Of a stretch of DNA of 64,000 bases, positions 19,191 through 28,674 are shown piece after piece (position 1 is the first letter of the stretch; each line of letters opens with the position of its first letter). The stretch covers positions 4,588,001 through 4,652,000 of the forward strand of contig CP019882.1 of assembly GCA_002007745.1 (NCBI GenBank). The letters are read 5' to 3'. The position numbers and the translations under genes are program-made. The notes beneath the pieces were generated by a model. It was not told the DNA's origin. It searched no databases and saw only the letters and a list, made by a program, of their open reading frames with translations. This DNA is from Mycolicibacterium litorale. Its GTDB lineage: Bacteria > Actinomycetota > Actinomycetes > Mycobacteriales > Mycobacteriaceae.

Positions 19191-22103
19191 TCACCGCACC
19201 AGCGCGTCCTGGACCTCGTTGCTCTCCTGGGCGGCGGCAGGCGCCGGCCAGGGTTGCGGACGTGGCCGCTGACGGACCCGCTGCGGCCACCAGAACCAGC
19301 GTCCGAGCAGCGCGGCGATCGACGGTGTCATCAGCGACCGGACCACCACGGTGTCGAACAGTAGGCCCAGGCCGATCGTCGTCCCGACCTGCCCGATCAC
19401 GATCAGGCTGCTGACCGCCATCGAGCCCATGGTGAAGGCGAACACCAGGCCCGCGGCGGTGACCACGGATCCGGTACCCACCATGGCACGGATGATCCCG
19501 GTGTTCAGGCCCGATCCGATCTCCTCCTTCATCCGCGACACCAGCAGGAGGTTGTAGTCGGCGCCGACCGCAAGCAGCACGATCACCGACATCGGCAGCA
19601 CCATCCAGTGCAACGGGAGCCCGATCAGGTGCTGCCACAACAACACTGACAGACCGAACGACGCGGCCAGGCTGAGCACCACGGTGCCGACGATGACGGC
19701 GGCGGCGACCACGGCCCGGGTGAGGATCACCATGATGACGAAGATCAGGATCAACGCGGCGATCGCGGCGATGATGAGGTCGTAGTCGGCGCCCTGCTGC
19801 ATGTCGTTGTACATGGCCGCGCTGCCGCCCAGGTAGATCGTGGCTCCCTCCAGCGGAGTTCCCTTGATCGCGTCGGCAGCGGCGATCTTGAGCGGCTCGA
19901 TGCGGGCGGTGCCCTCCTCGGTCAGGGGATCACCCTGGTGGATGATGGTGAACCGGACGGCATGCCCGTCGGGTGACAGGAACAGCTTGATGCCGCGCTT
20001 GAAGTCCTCGTTGTCGAAGGCCTCGGGAGGCAGGTAGAACGAGTCGTCGTTCTTGGCCGCATCGAAGGCCTGCCCCATCGCCGTGGCGTTCTCCAGTTGC
20101 GCCATGTTCTGGTCCTGCTGAGCCTTCTGCACCTGATACTGGTTGAGCATCAACTGCTTCTGGGTCTTCATCGACTGGATCATCGGCGGCATGATGGCCA
20201 CCATCTGTCCGGTCAGATCCGACATCCGGCGCAGGTCGGGCACGATGTCCTGGAAATCGTCGGACATCGTCGAGATCCCGTCCAGGGAGTCGAAGACCGA
20301 GCGCAGCGACCAGCACATCGGGATGTCGAAACAGTGTGGCTCCCAATAGAAGTAGTTCCGTATCGGCCGGAACTGGTCGTCGAAGTCGGCGAGGTGGTCG
20401 CGCACCGTGGCGATGTCGTCGGAGGTGACGGTCATCTTGTCCGACATACTCCGGGTGACCTCGGCGAGCTGCTGGGTGATGCCCTGCATCTTGGTCATCG
20501 AGTCGATGCTGACCTGCATCTCGTCGGCCTGCTTCAAGATGTTGGAGATGAGCGACTGCTGGTAGTCGTTGTTCATCAGCTGACCAGTGCCGTTCTGGCC
20601 CAGCGAATACGGGATCGTCGAGTGCTCGATGGGCTTGCCCTCGGGCCGGGTGATGGTCTGCACCTGGGCGATCCCGTGCACCCGGGCCAGTGCCTTGGCG
20701 ATCTTGTCGATCACCAGGAAGTCGGCTGGATTACGCAGGTCATGGTCGGCTTCGACCATCAACAGGTCCGGGTTCATCTTGGCGCGGGAGAAATGCCGCT
20801 CGGCCGCGGCGTAGCCGACGTTGGCCGATACCGTGTCGGGCAGATAGATGCGGTCGTTGTAGGTGGTGTGGTAGCCGGGCAGGGTGAGCAGTCCCACCAG
20901 TGACACCGCGATGGCGCACACCAGAATGGCGCCCGGCCAGCGGACGGTGGCTGTTCCGACCCGATGCCACAGCTTCTGCTTGCCAATGCCTTTGGGCTCC
21001 AACACCCGGCCGAATCGGCTGCACACCGAGATCACCGCCGGACCCAGCGTCAGCGCCGAGGCCACCACGATGACCATGCCGGAGGCCAGCGGGATACCCA
21101 TCGTCTGGAAGTAGGGCAGCCGGGTGAAGTGCAGGCAGAAGGTCGCGCCGGCGATGGTGAGGCCGGAGGCCAACACCACGTGCGCGGTGCCGTGGAACAT
21201 GGTGTAGTAGGCCGACTCTCGGTCTTCACCCGAACGCCGGGCCTCCTGGTATCTGCCGATGAGGAAGATCGCGTAGTCCGTCGCGGCCGCGATCGCCAGG
21301 GTGACCACCATGTTGGTCGCGAACGTCGTGAGTCCGAAGACGTTGTGATAGCCCAGGAACGCGACCAGGCCGCGTGCGCCGGACAGTCCGAGCACCACCA
21401 TCACCAGCACGATCAGGGTGGTGATGACCGACCGGTAGACGATCAGCAGCATGAGGGTGATGACGCCGAAGGTGACCAGCTCGATCAGTTGCATGCTCTT
21501 GTCACCGACCTCGTTCTGGTCGGTGGTGGTGGCGGCGGGCCCGGTGACATAGGCCTTCACCCCTGGCGGAGCCGGGGTTTCGCTGGCGATCTTGCGCACG
21601 GCGTCCACCGACTCGTTGGCCAGCGTCTCACCCTGGTCGCCGGCGATGTACACCTGCACGTAGGCGGCCTTGTTGTCGGCGCTCTGAGCGGCCGCCGCGG
21701 TGAACGTGTCACCCCAGAAGTCCTGGACGTGCTGGATGTGAGTGGTGTCGGCGCGCAGTTCCCGCACCATCTGGTCGTAGAACTCGTGAGCCGGGGCGCC
21801 CAGTGGCTGGTCCCCCTCGATGACCAGCATCACCGAACTGCTGGTGTCGTACTCCTTGAAGACCTGTCCGACCCGTTTGGTCGCGATCAGTGACGGTGCG
21901 TCGTTGGGGCTCATCGACACCGCGCGGAGCTTTCCGACATCCTCCAGTGTGGGCACCACGGTGCTGAGCACGACGATCAGCGCGATCCACCCCAGGATGA
22001 TCGGAACCGCGAACGTCCTGATGAACCTGGGGATCCGCGGACGCGCCCGGTGCCGGGCACTGGCGATGGCGTCGGTGGGCGCATCGTCGATGTCAGTGCT
22101 CAT
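19191..22103 (-). CDS. mmpL: MmpL-family RND lipid/siderophore exporter
   Basis: 970-aa inner-membrane RND transporter of the MmpL4/5 class. A first helix (VPIILGWIALIVVLSTVVP) precedes a porter domain, then a five-helix bundle (FGVITLMLLIVYRSVITTL onward); a long periplasmic domain with coiled-coil character (KTQKQLMLNQYQVQKAQQDQ) and a second helix bundle follow. The Asp-Tyr pairs of the proton relay appear in AAATDYAIFLIGRY and AVGADYNLLLVSRM. ATG overlaps the mmpS stop by 4 bp. Substrate (siderophore, glycopeptidolipid or drug) cannot be told. Confidence 0.9.
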   Translation of the reverse strand: MSTDIDDAPTDAIASARHRARPRIPRFIRTFAVPIILGWIALIVVLSTVVPTLEDVGKLRAVSMSPNDAPSLIATKRVGQVFKEYDTSSSVMLVIEGDQPLGAPAHEFYDQMVRELRADTTHIQHVQDFWGDTFTAAAAQSADNKAAYVQVYIAGDQGETLANESVDAVRKIASETPAPPGVKAYVTGPAATTTDQNEVGDKSMQLIELVTFGVITLMLLIVYRSVITTLIVLVMVVLGLSGARGLVAFLGYHNVFGLTTFATNMVVTLAIAAATDYAIFLIGRYQEARRSGEDRESAYYTMFHGTAHVVLASGLTIAGATFCLHFTRLPYFQTMGIPLASGMVIVVASALTLGPAVISVCSRFGRVLEPKGIGKQKLWHRVGTATVRWPGAILVCAIAVSLVGLLTLPGYHTTYNDRIYLPDTVSANVGYAAAERHFSRAKMNPDLLMVEADHDLRNPADFLVIDKIAKALARVHGIAQVQTITRPEGKPIEHSTIPYSLGQNGTGQLMNNDYQQSLISNILKQADEMQVSIDSMTKMQGITQQLAEVTRSMSDKMTVTSDDIATVRDHLADFDDQFRPIRNYFYWEPHCFDIPMCWSLRSVFDSLDGISTMSDDFQDIVPDLRRMSDLTGQMVAIMPPMIQSMKTQKQLMLNQYQVQKAQQDQNMAQLENATAMGQAFDAAKNDDSFYLPPEAFDNEDFKRGIKLFLSPDGHAVRFTIIHQGDPLTEEGTARIEPLKIAAADAIKGTPLEGATIYLGGSAAMYNDMQQGADYDLIIAAIAALILIFVIMVILTRAVVAAAVIVGTVVLSLAASFGLSVLLWQHLIGLPLHWMVLPMSVIVLLAVGADYNLLLVSRMKEEIGSGLNTGIIRAMVGTGSVVTAAGLVFAFTMGSMAVSSLIVIGQVGTTIGLGLLFDTVVVRSLMTPSIAALLGRWFWWPQRVRQRPRPQPWPAPAAAQESNEVQDALVR

Positions 22104-22522
22104 GCCGACTTCACCAAGCAGAAGGTTTCGGCGTTCACGCCCGTTGCGGTCCTTTCGTCCTTGACCACGTCATCGACGGTGATGCGGCATCCGATGCTGT
22201 CGCCGTCGCCTTGAGCCAAGATGTTGGGCGATGCCGAGGGATCGGTCGTGCTCAGCGTCAACGACCAGGGCAATGACACGCTCCCGGCCCGCTGCGGAAT
22301 GCCGGCCAGATCCAGGTAGTTGACCACCGCCGTGCCCGAGCCGAACACCTCGTAGGTCACCACCTTGGGATTGAAATCGGCGGCACTGTCGGAGCTTTTC
22401 GGCGTGACGACAACGGGGTTCGAGCCGAAGACCGCCCTCGCGTTCTTCACCGCGGCCACGCCCACCGCGACCACGACGATCACGAGTGCCGGGATCCACA
22501 CCCGCCCGAGAACCCGCGTCAT
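22100..22522 (-). CDS. mmpS: MmpS-family accessory protein
   Basis: 140-aa partner of the adjoining MmpL: one N-terminal membrane helix (VWIPALVIVVVAVGVAAV), then a periplasmic beta-sandwich with FNPKVVTYEVFGSGTAVVNYLDL, VSLPWSLTLSTT and CRITVDDVVKDERT, all typical of MmpS4/5. First gene of the mmpS-mmpL operon, divergent from the TetR at 22710. Confidence 0.9.
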   Translation of the reverse strand: MTRVLGRVWIPALVIVVVAVGVAAVKNARAVFGSNPVVVTPKSSDSAADFNPKVVTYEVFGSGTAVVNYLDLAGIPQRAGSVSLPWSLTLSTTDPSASPNILAQGDGDSIGCRITVDDVVKDERTATGVNAETFCLVKSA

Positions 22523-22566
22523 CGCGAATCCACCGCGGACACAACGGCTCCCACAGTCGGCGTGCT

Positions 22567-22709
22567 ACCGACACAATTCATCTGTCTGGCCCTTCGGCGG
22601 GGAACGGCCGCGGAGTCGGCGACCGGAGCAGTGCTACGAAGTCAAAACCTAACCACAGAAACGGATGGAGTCAATCCACTTAGTTTGTGTCGGTCGTTAC
22701 ACTCACTGG
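22567..22709. promoter_or_regulatory. Paired inverted TetR-site candidates between mmpS and tetR
   Basis: ACCGACACAA (22567-22576) and its reverse complement TTGTGTCGGT (22685-22694) stand 118 bp apart in the mmpS/tetR intergenic region. The right copy ends just before TACACT (22698-22703), a -10 lying 6 nt before the tetR GTG 22710. The left copy lies 45 bp upstream of the mmpS start. The placement, one copy by each gene, suits a repressor acting both ways. Inference. Confidence 0.5.
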
Positions 22710-23393
22710 GTGACACCCGACTCGGCGGCCGACCGTCCGTTGCGCAAGGACGCGCAGCGTAACCGGCAGCGCATCATCGACGCGGCCCGCGACCTGTTCG
22801 CGCAGAAGGGCCTGGAGCCCAATCTGAACGACGTCGCGCATCACGCGGGCGTGGGCGTGGGCACCGTCTACCGCCGCTTCGCCACCAAAGAGGAACTCTT
22901 GGAGGCCATCTTCGAGGACGGCCTCAAGCAGTTGACCTGCTACGCGGAAACCGGTCTGCAACATGAGGATTCATGGGAAGGGTTCGTCTGGTTCGTCGAG
23001 CAGATGTGCCAGGTGACGGCAAGCGACCGCGGCTTGCGCGAAGTGGCCTTCAGCAAGTGCTACGCCGGCGCCCGGGTGAACGCCGCGCAGGAGAGCCTGG
23101 TCCCGACCCTGACCGCACTCGTCGAACGGGCGCAGGCTGACGGGCATCTGCGGCCCGGGCTGGCGGCCGCGGACATGCCTCTCATCGGACTGCTGGCCGG
23201 CACGGTGAGCGAGTTCGCCGGCGGCGTCGACTCCGGGCTGTGGCGACGCTATGTGGCGCTGCTGATCGAGGGCATGCGCCGCCGCCCCGGCCAGCCGGAG
23301 CTTCCGGTCGAGGCACTCAGTGAGGTGGAGCTCGATGCCGCGATGCACACGTGGGAGCCCGCCGGGAGCCCAGGAAAACTCACTGCCCGCTGA
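22710..23393 (+). CDS. TetR-family regulator of the mmpS-mmpL locus
   Basis: 227 aa. N-terminal HTH: LNDVAHHAGVGVGTVYRRFATKEEL (about 40-65). The C-terminal domain resembles the TetR_N/SBP-type regulators found beside mmpS5/mmpL5-like pairs in M. abscessus, which repress efflux (established for those). GTG 22710 is chosen over an upstream ATG (22665) from its leaderless -10. Its end overlaps the mfpA end by 14 bp, convergent. Confidence 0.88.
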   Translation: MTPDSAADRPLRKDAQRNRQRIIDAARDLFAQKGLEPNLNDVAHHAGVGVGTVYRRFATKEELLEAIFEDGLKQLTCYAETGLQHEDSWEGFVWFVEQMCQVTASDRGLREVAFSKCYAGARVNAAQESLVPTLTALVERAQADGHLRPGLAAADMPLIGLLAGTVSEFAGGVDSGLWRRYVALLIEGMRRRPGQPELPVEALSEVELDAAMHTWEPAGSPGKLTAR

Positions 23394-23939
23394 CGTCGAG
23401 GCCGTGCGCGGCGGCGAAGGCCAGCGCCTGCGCGATGTCGATCCGCGCGCCCCGGCACGCTGCGGTGGTCCACAGCGTGGCGTCGATGCGCGCCCCGCGC
23501 AGATCCGCCTGCTCCAGTCGTAGCCCGTTGGTGCGCGCCCCACTCAAGTCGGCCCCCGCAGCACGGCCTTGCGCAGGTCCGCCTCCACCAGGGAGGTCTC
23601 CCGCAACCGGCAGCCGGACAGGTCCACCCCGCGCAGGTCGGCACCGCCGAGCACCGCCAGCGTGAAATCGACCTCGTCGCAGACGATCGGGCGAAGCCGG
23701 CAGTTCTCGAATGTGGAACCGAGCACGCTGCAGTTGCGGAACGTGCTGTGCCACAGCGTGGTCCGCAGAAAGCGGCAGTTGCGAAACGCCGAGCCGAGGT
23801 GGTGGGACTCGGAGAGATTCGCGCCGCCGAAGTCGCATTCGGTGAACACCACCCGCTCGGTGTGCAGGCCGGACAGGTCCTCGTCCTGGAAGTCCTGGCC
23901 GACGACTTCACGGTCGATCCAGTGTTGCCCCGGCTGCAC
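23380..23939 (-). pseudogene. mfpA: Pentapeptide-repeat gyrase protector MfpA, frameshifted as read
   Basis: Right-handed beta-helix DNA mimic that binds gyrase and gives intrinsic fluoroquinolone tolerance (Rv3361c orthologue). Repeats of the A(D/N)LXX type run throughout: FGGANLSES, LGGADLRGVDLSGCRLRE, VEADLRKAVLRG. After AVLRG the frame breaks at a run of five C on the plus strand (23553-23557). A sixth restores GADLSGARTNGLRLEQADLRGA and the ending AAAHGLDVSGQ, for 186 aa, close to the 183 of Rv3361c. GTG start overlaps the GTPase stop by 1 nt. Without the base, the C-terminal dimerisation part is lost. Confidence 0.9.
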
Positions 23940-24520
23940 TAGGAGCTGCTCGGCGACAGGCTCGCCAGGGCGTACTCGCTGATCGCGATTAACGCATCGG
24001 TCGCCGACTTGCGGTCCCTGGCGTCGACGGCGATCACCGGCGTGGACTCGGGCAGGGTGAGCGCACGGCGTACTTCATCGGCCGGATATCTTGGGCCGCC
24101 GTCGAATTCGTTGATCGCGACCAGGAACGGAAGCTTGCGGTGCTCGAAGAAGTCGACGGCGGGGAAACTGTCCTGCAGTCGGCGGACGTCGACGAGGATG
24201 ATCGCCCCGATGGCACCGCGCACCAGGTCGTCCCACATGAACCAGAACCGGCGCTGGCCCGGCGTGCCGAACAGGTAGAGCACCAGGTCGCGGTCCAGGG
24301 TGATCCGGCCGAAGTCCATCGCCACCGTCGTCGTCGACTTGCCGGGGGTGGCGTCCAGAGCGTCGACCGCGGCGGACGCATCGGTGACCATCGCCTCGGT
24401 ACGTAGCGGCATGATCTCCGACACCGCTGCGACGAATGTCGTTTTCCCGGCGCCGAACCCGCCCGCGATGACGATCTTCGTCGAGGCGGAGTCGCGCCTC
24501 TCAGAGGGCTCGTAGGCCAC
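23939..24520 (-). CDS. mfpB: Conservon GTPase (CvnD/MfpB-like)
   Basis: 193-aa small GTPase (Rv3362c-like). G1 GGFGAGKTT, G3 LFGTPGQRRFW and a modified G4 NEFD. In mycobacteria the partner GTPase modulates MfpA action on gyrase (established knowledge for MfpB). It overlaps the DUF742 gene by 20 bp and mfpA by 1 nt, so all five genes form one operon. Confidence 0.9.
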   Translation of the reverse strand: MAYEPSERRDSASTKIVIAGGFGAGKTTFVAAVSEIMPLRTEAMVTDASAAVDALDATPGKSTTTVAMDFGRITLDRDLVLYLFGTPGQRRFWFMWDDLVRGAIGAIILVDVRRLQDSFPAVDFFEHRKLPFLVAINEFDGGPRYPADEVRRALTLPESTPVIAVDARDRKSATDALIAISEYALASLSPSSS

Positions 24521-24872
24521 GCAGGGTCCTTCCTATCAGGTCGCGGCGCTCGTCGTCGGTCGAGCGGTCGGTCAAAGTGGTCTGTACCCGAAGATAGCCC
24601 GCCGTCACCAGGTCGCCGACCAGGACGCGCGCGACACCCAGCGGCAGTTCCAACTGTGCCGAGATCTCGGCCACCGAGGGACTGTCTGTGCACAGCCGGC
24701 AGATCTGGCCACGCAGGTCGCCGGACGGCCAGTGCTGGCCCAGCGCCGGCTGCAGCGTCTGGATGGGCGCCTCGACGGGCAGGTCGACGGTGGTGTCGGT
24801 GCGCCCGGCGGTCAGCGTGTAGGGGCGGACCAGGTTCGCCTCATCGGCTGGTGACGGCTCCGGGGTGTCCAT
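24501..24872 (-). CDS. DUF742 conservon protein (CvnC-like)
   Basis: 123 aa, Rv3363c-like. DUF742 family: LVRPYTLTAGRT near the N-terminus and a winged-helix-like C-terminal half (SVAEISAQLELPLGVARVLVGDLVTAGYL). Third gene of the kinase-Roadblock-DUF742-GTPase set. Conservon proteins are thought to form a membrane-associated complex with the GTPase. Six bp after the Roadblock gene. Confidence 0.9.
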   Translation of the reverse strand: MDTPEPSPADEANLVRPYTLTAGRTDTTVDLPVEAPIQTLQPALGQHWPSGDLRGQICRLCTDSPSVAEISAQLELPLGVARVLVGDLVTAGYLRVQTTLTDRSTDDERRDLIGRTLRGLRAL

Positions 24873-24878
24873 GACGGC

Positions 24879-25292
24879 TCACGACGGTTGCGGCGCACGG
24901 CGCGACGAGGAGACGACGGTGCCCACCCGCTCCACCAAAATGGCCATCTCGTAACCGATCTGGCCGATGTCACAGCTGGGTGCGGCCAGGGTGGCCAGAT
25001 GCGACCCGTCCCCCACCCGCATGACAAACAGGTAGCCTCCCGCCATTTCCACCACCGATTGCAGCACCTGGCCGCCCTCGAAGAGCTGGGCGGCCCCGGC
25101 GGCCAGACTGGCCAGCCCGGAGGTGACCGCGGCGAGCTGTTCGGCGCGGTCGCGCGGCAGCTGCTCGCTGGCCGCGATGAGCAGGCCGTCGACCGACACC
25201 AGCACGGCGTGCGAGACACCGGGCACGTCGCGGGCGAAGTTGGACACCAACCAGTCCAGCGAGCCGTTCTGCGGGCGTGGCGGGTGGGTCAT
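24879..25292 (-). CDS. Roadblock/LC7-domain protein (CvnB-like)
   Basis: 137 aa, Rv3364c-like. The Roadblock/LC7 fold is marked by LDWLVSNFARDVPGVSHAVLVSVDGLLIA and LFEGGQVLQSVVEMAGGYLFVMRVGDGSHLA. Such proteins regulate small GTPases, here presumably the one two genes downstream. ATG 25292 overlaps the kinase stop by 4 bp, which decides the start over longer upstream readings. Confidence 0.9.
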   Translation of the reverse strand: MTHPPRPQNGSLDWLVSNFARDVPGVSHAVLVSVDGLLIAASEQLPRDRAEQLAAVTSGLASLAAGAAQLFEGGQVLQSVVEMAGGYLFVMRVGDGSHLATLAAPSCDIGQIGYEMAILVERVGTVVSSSRRAPQPS

Positions 25293-27931
25293 TCGTGATC
25301 TCGTCCGTTCTCTGGGGAGCCGGCCTGGCTGGTCGAGCGGGCGGCCCGCACACCGCCGAAGTGGCTGCTGAAGGAGGCCCGCACGGCGTTCGGGTCGCGC
25401 CGTGGGAGTTCGGCGGCCGGTGCCGGCTGAGCGGGGTCGGCGGCGCCGGGCACCAGCCGGGCACCGGGTTCGCGGACCGGCAGGCCGTGTTCGGTATGCG
25501 CCTGCACCGCCACGTTGTCCACCTCGGCGGCGGCGGCCCAACCGTTGTCCCACACCGACTTCCAGTCCTGGGGCACCGCCAGTGTGTGCGGGTCGACCAG
25601 GAACTCCGAGAGCATCTTCTGATAGATGAAGTCGGTGTCGGTGTCCTCATAGGTATCGCCGGCGCCGGGTGCCGACAGGTCGGCGGCGAGCACGTCCATA
25701 TCGCTGATGTCGATGCCCTCCTCGCGCGCCTCGTCGGCACGGGCCCGGGAGGCGAAGAACGATGAGGTGTCCGACGGCCGGTCATGGGCGCTGGCTGGGT
25801 CACCGGCCTCGGCCCCGGCGAACCATGGCGAGGGTTGCGGCTCGGGTTCGGGTTCCGGTTGGGCGGTGGGCGTCCCGGTGATGCCGCTGGATCCCGGTGC
25901 GCGTCGCGGCAGACCGGCTTGTCCGGCGGCAGCGGGCTGGCCCTGCTCGACCGGTACCGCGAATCTGCCGGCCTGCGCGTCGTCGGTGTCGCCGGGGCCG
26001 GGGGCGGCGTCGCCGTAACGCCGGGCGTCGGTTCCGATGGGTTCGCCGTGCTCGAGCAGCTGTGGCGGGATGTACAGCTCGGCGGTGGTCCCCGAGGACG
26101 GCTGGCCGGCGACGGCGTTGCGCAGCCGCACCTGCATGCCGTGCATGTGCGCCAGCCGCCCCACCACGAACAGTCCCATGTGGCGGGTGTTGTCCGGGCT
26201 GACCTCCCCGCCGGCGTGCAGCCGCATGTTGGCGATCCGCAGATCGCTGTCGGTCATGCCGATGCCGTCGTCGTGCACCTCGATGACCACCCCGGCATTG
26301 CTGGTGTGCACCGCGCTGACCCGCACCGGCGAGATGGGCGGTGAATAGCGCAGCGCGTTGTCGATCAGTTCGGCCAGCATGTGCACCGCGTCACCGGAGA
26401 TCCGGCCGATGAGTGCGGAGTCCGGCAGCTCGGCGATGTCCACCCGCTTGTAGTCCTCGACCTCGGCCACCGCGGCGTTGACCGCACTGGCCAGCGGCAG
26501 CGAGTCGCGCTGGTCGCGCGAGACCTGCGCGCCGGCCAGCACCAGCAGGTTCGCCCCGATGCGCCGCATCCGGGTAGCCAGGTGATCGAGCCGGAACAGG
26601 CTTTCCAGCCGTTCGGGATCCTCCTCGTTGCGCTCCAGCCGGTCGATCAGCGACAGCTGCTGGTCGACCAGCGAACGGTTGCGCCGCGACATCGTCTCGA
26701 ACATCTCGTTGATCAGCGACCGCAGCCGGGCCTCGTCACCGGCCAGCAGCAGCGCCTGGGTGTGCAGTTCGTCGACGGCGTGGGCGACCTGCCCGATCTC
26801 CTCGGTGGTGTAGACCGGCAGCGGTTCGGGTTCGCGTTCGTCACCGGCCCGCACCCGGGCGATACCCCGTTCCAGGTCGGTGTGCGCTACCCGCAGGGCG
26901 CTGTCCCGCAGCGTGCGCAGCGGACGGATCAGCGATCGCGCCACCAGATAGACCACGACGAGGGTGACGACGAAGGCGGCCAGCACCAGCAGCGCGTCGC
27001 GGACCACCGCGGCGCGCCGGTCGCTGGCCTGCTGCGACACCGATGCGGTGATCTCGGCCGTGGTGTCCTTGATGACCTCACCGGCGATGGTGTCGGTGGC
27101 CTGCAGCGACTGGCGCAGGTCGAGGTTGCCGACCAGGGCGGCGTCCGGGTTGGACATGATGCTCATCCGGCGGACCATCTCGCCTTGGAGCACCTTGGCG
27201 TCCGGGGAGCCGACGCCGAGCACCTGGCTCATCCCGAACAGCGTCGACGGCTCGGTGCCGGCCAGGGTGATCATCGAGGTCCGCAGTTCGGGCTCGGGTA
27301 GCTCGCCACCCTGTTCGACGAGCAGTTGCTGCATGAACATCTGTCCGCGGGCGCCGACCGCCCGGCTCAGGCCCTGGGCTTGGGCGCGCAGCTTCTCGTC
27401 GTCGAGCCGCACCGATCCGTTGATGGCGTCCTCGGCGGTCAGCAGGATCGGGGCGTAGGTGGTGATCCGCTCGCGCAACCCGATCGCGTTAGTCGAGACC
27501 GCGCCAACCAGCTTCTGGCCGCCGGAGAGCAGGTTGCTCACCCCGGTGCGGACGTCGGGGGCGACGTCGGTGCCGTTCAGCTTCTTCTGCAGCGCCGCCC
27601 TGCTGCTGTCGAAGGTGTTGCCGGCCGACCGGGTGTCGCCGCCGGCGGAGTAGGCCAGCAGCACGCCCTCGAGCGCGCCGGTGTAGTTCTCGATGGCCGG
27701 GATCATCTCGACCCGGTCGGCAGCCAGCTGCAGGTCCCGCGCGGAGTTCACCTCGTCCCAGATGCGGGCACCACCGAAGGCCAGCGCCAGCGCGAGCGGG
27801 AGGGCGACGATCGCAAAAACTTTGCCGCGCACCGGCCAGTTGCGCAGCGACCACCGCGACGGCCGCTTGCCAGGCTGTGCCTTCGGCTGCCGCGGGTCGG
27901 GCTGCTGCGCCCCGTCCGGGGCGGCGGACAT
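25289..27931 (-). CDS. Nitrate-sensor-like histidine kinase (CvnA-like)
   Basis: 880-aa membrane sensor kinase (Rv3365c-like). One membrane helix (VFAIVALPLALALAFGGARI), an extracellular all-helical NIT-type sensor (about 60-300), a second helix (DALLVLAAFVVTLVVVYLVA), HAMP, then a dimerisation region with FRLDHLATRMRR and an HATPase domain (N-box ELIDNALRYS, G1 DDGIGM). The ~200-residue Pro/Glu-rich tail looks disordered. No response regulator is adjacent, as usual for conservons; the output is probably the Roadblock/GTPase branch. GTG 27937 is an alternative start. Confidence 0.9.
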   Translation of the reverse strand: MSAAPDGAQQPDPRQPKAQPGKRPSRWSLRNWPVRGKVFAIVALPLALALAFGGARIWDEVNSARDLQLAADRVEMIPAIENYTGALEGVLLAYSAGGDTRSAGNTFDSSRAALQKKLNGTDVAPDVRTGVSNLLSGGQKLVGAVSTNAIGLRERITTYAPILLTAEDAINGSVRLDDEKLRAQAQGLSRAVGARGQMFMQQLLVEQGGELPEPELRTSMITLAGTEPSTLFGMSQVLGVGSPDAKVLQGEMVRRMSIMSNPDAALVGNLDLRQSLQATDTIAGEVIKDTTAEITASVSQQASDRRAAVVRDALLVLAAFVVTLVVVYLVARSLIRPLRTLRDSALRVAHTDLERGIARVRAGDEREPEPLPVYTTEEIGQVAHAVDELHTQALLLAGDEARLRSLINEMFETMSRRNRSLVDQQLSLIDRLERNEEDPERLESLFRLDHLATRMRRIGANLLVLAGAQVSRDQRDSLPLASAVNAAVAEVEDYKRVDIAELPDSALIGRISGDAVHMLAELIDNALRYSPPISPVRVSAVHTSNAGVVIEVHDDGIGMTDSDLRIANMRLHAGGEVSPDNTRHMGLFVVGRLAHMHGMQVRLRNAVAGQPSSGTTAELYIPPQLLEHGEPIGTDARRYGDAAPGPGDTDDAQAGRFAVPVEQGQPAAAGQAGLPRRAPGSSGITGTPTAQPEPEPEPQPSPWFAGAEAGDPASAHDRPSDTSSFFASRARADEAREEGIDISDMDVLAADLSAPGAGDTYEDTDTDFIYQKMLSEFLVDPHTLAVPQDWKSVWDNGWAAAAEVDNVAVQAHTEHGLPVREPGARLVPGAADPAQPAPAAELPRRDPNAVRASFSSHFGGVRAARSTSQAGSPENGRDHE

Positions 27932-28195
27932 GGTCACCGGCCCACGGCCGGGCCACCGACCGCCACGCTGAAATTCAGTGTTCTCGCCTGCTTCATCCGG
28001 ACTTCCTGGTCTTCGCCACCCGTGTTGGCCACAACGGGGCTGCGAATTACCCCTGGCAATTTCGTCGAGTATGACAGCGATTGTCTCCCATCTCCAGAGT
28101 CGTTACTGAACAGAGAGATACCGGCGGGCCGGGCCCATTTCCCCGAACCGGGTGCCGAGCAAATTGTGCTGCGGCGCAACTGAGATCATCGACCG

Positions 28196-28660
28196 ATGTT
28201 CCGGGTGATGTTCAATTCGCCGCGTATCGCACCTAACACCGGCAACGCAATCCGGATGGTGGCGGCCACCGGTTGCGAACTGCATCTAGTGCAGCCGCTG
28301 GGTTTCGACCTGTCCGAACCGAAGCTGCGCCGGGCCGGACTGGACTACCACGACCTGGCTTCGGTGACGGTGCACCCCAGCCTCGAGCAGGCGTGGGTGG
28401 CGGTCGCCGGCGCGCGGGTGTTCGCGTTCACCGCACACGCGCAGCGGTCGTATGCCGACATCGCCTACCAGGCGGGTGATGTCCTGCTGTTCGGGCCGGA
28501 GCCCACCGGCCTCGACGAGACGACGCTGGCCGACCCGCACATCACCGAGCGGGTGCGGATCCCGATGCTGGCGGGCCGTCGTTCACTGAACCTGTCCAAC
28601 GCCGCGGCGGTGGCCGCCTACGAGGCGTGGCGACAGCACGGGTTCCGCGGCGGGAACTGA
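28196..28660 (+). CDS. trmL: tRNA (cytidine(34)-2'-O)-methyltransferase
   Basis: 154-aa SPOUT (SpoU) enzyme that 2'-O-methylates the tRNA wobble base; orthologue of Rv3366. Knot motifs: SPRIAPNTGNAIRM (motif 1), LLFGPEPTGL (motif 2), and IPMLAGRRSLNLSNAAAVAAYE (motif 3). Divergent from the conservon operon across a 264-bp intergenic region. Confidence 0.92.
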   Translation: MFRVMFNSPRIAPNTGNAIRMVAATGCELHLVQPLGFDLSEPKLRRAGLDYHDLASVTVHPSLEQAWVAVAGARVFAFTAHAQRSYADIAYQAGDVLLFGPEPTGLDETTLADPHITERVRIPMLAGRRSLNLSNAAAVAAYEAWRQHGFRGGN

Positions 28661-28674
28661 CTCAACAGCGAGTG

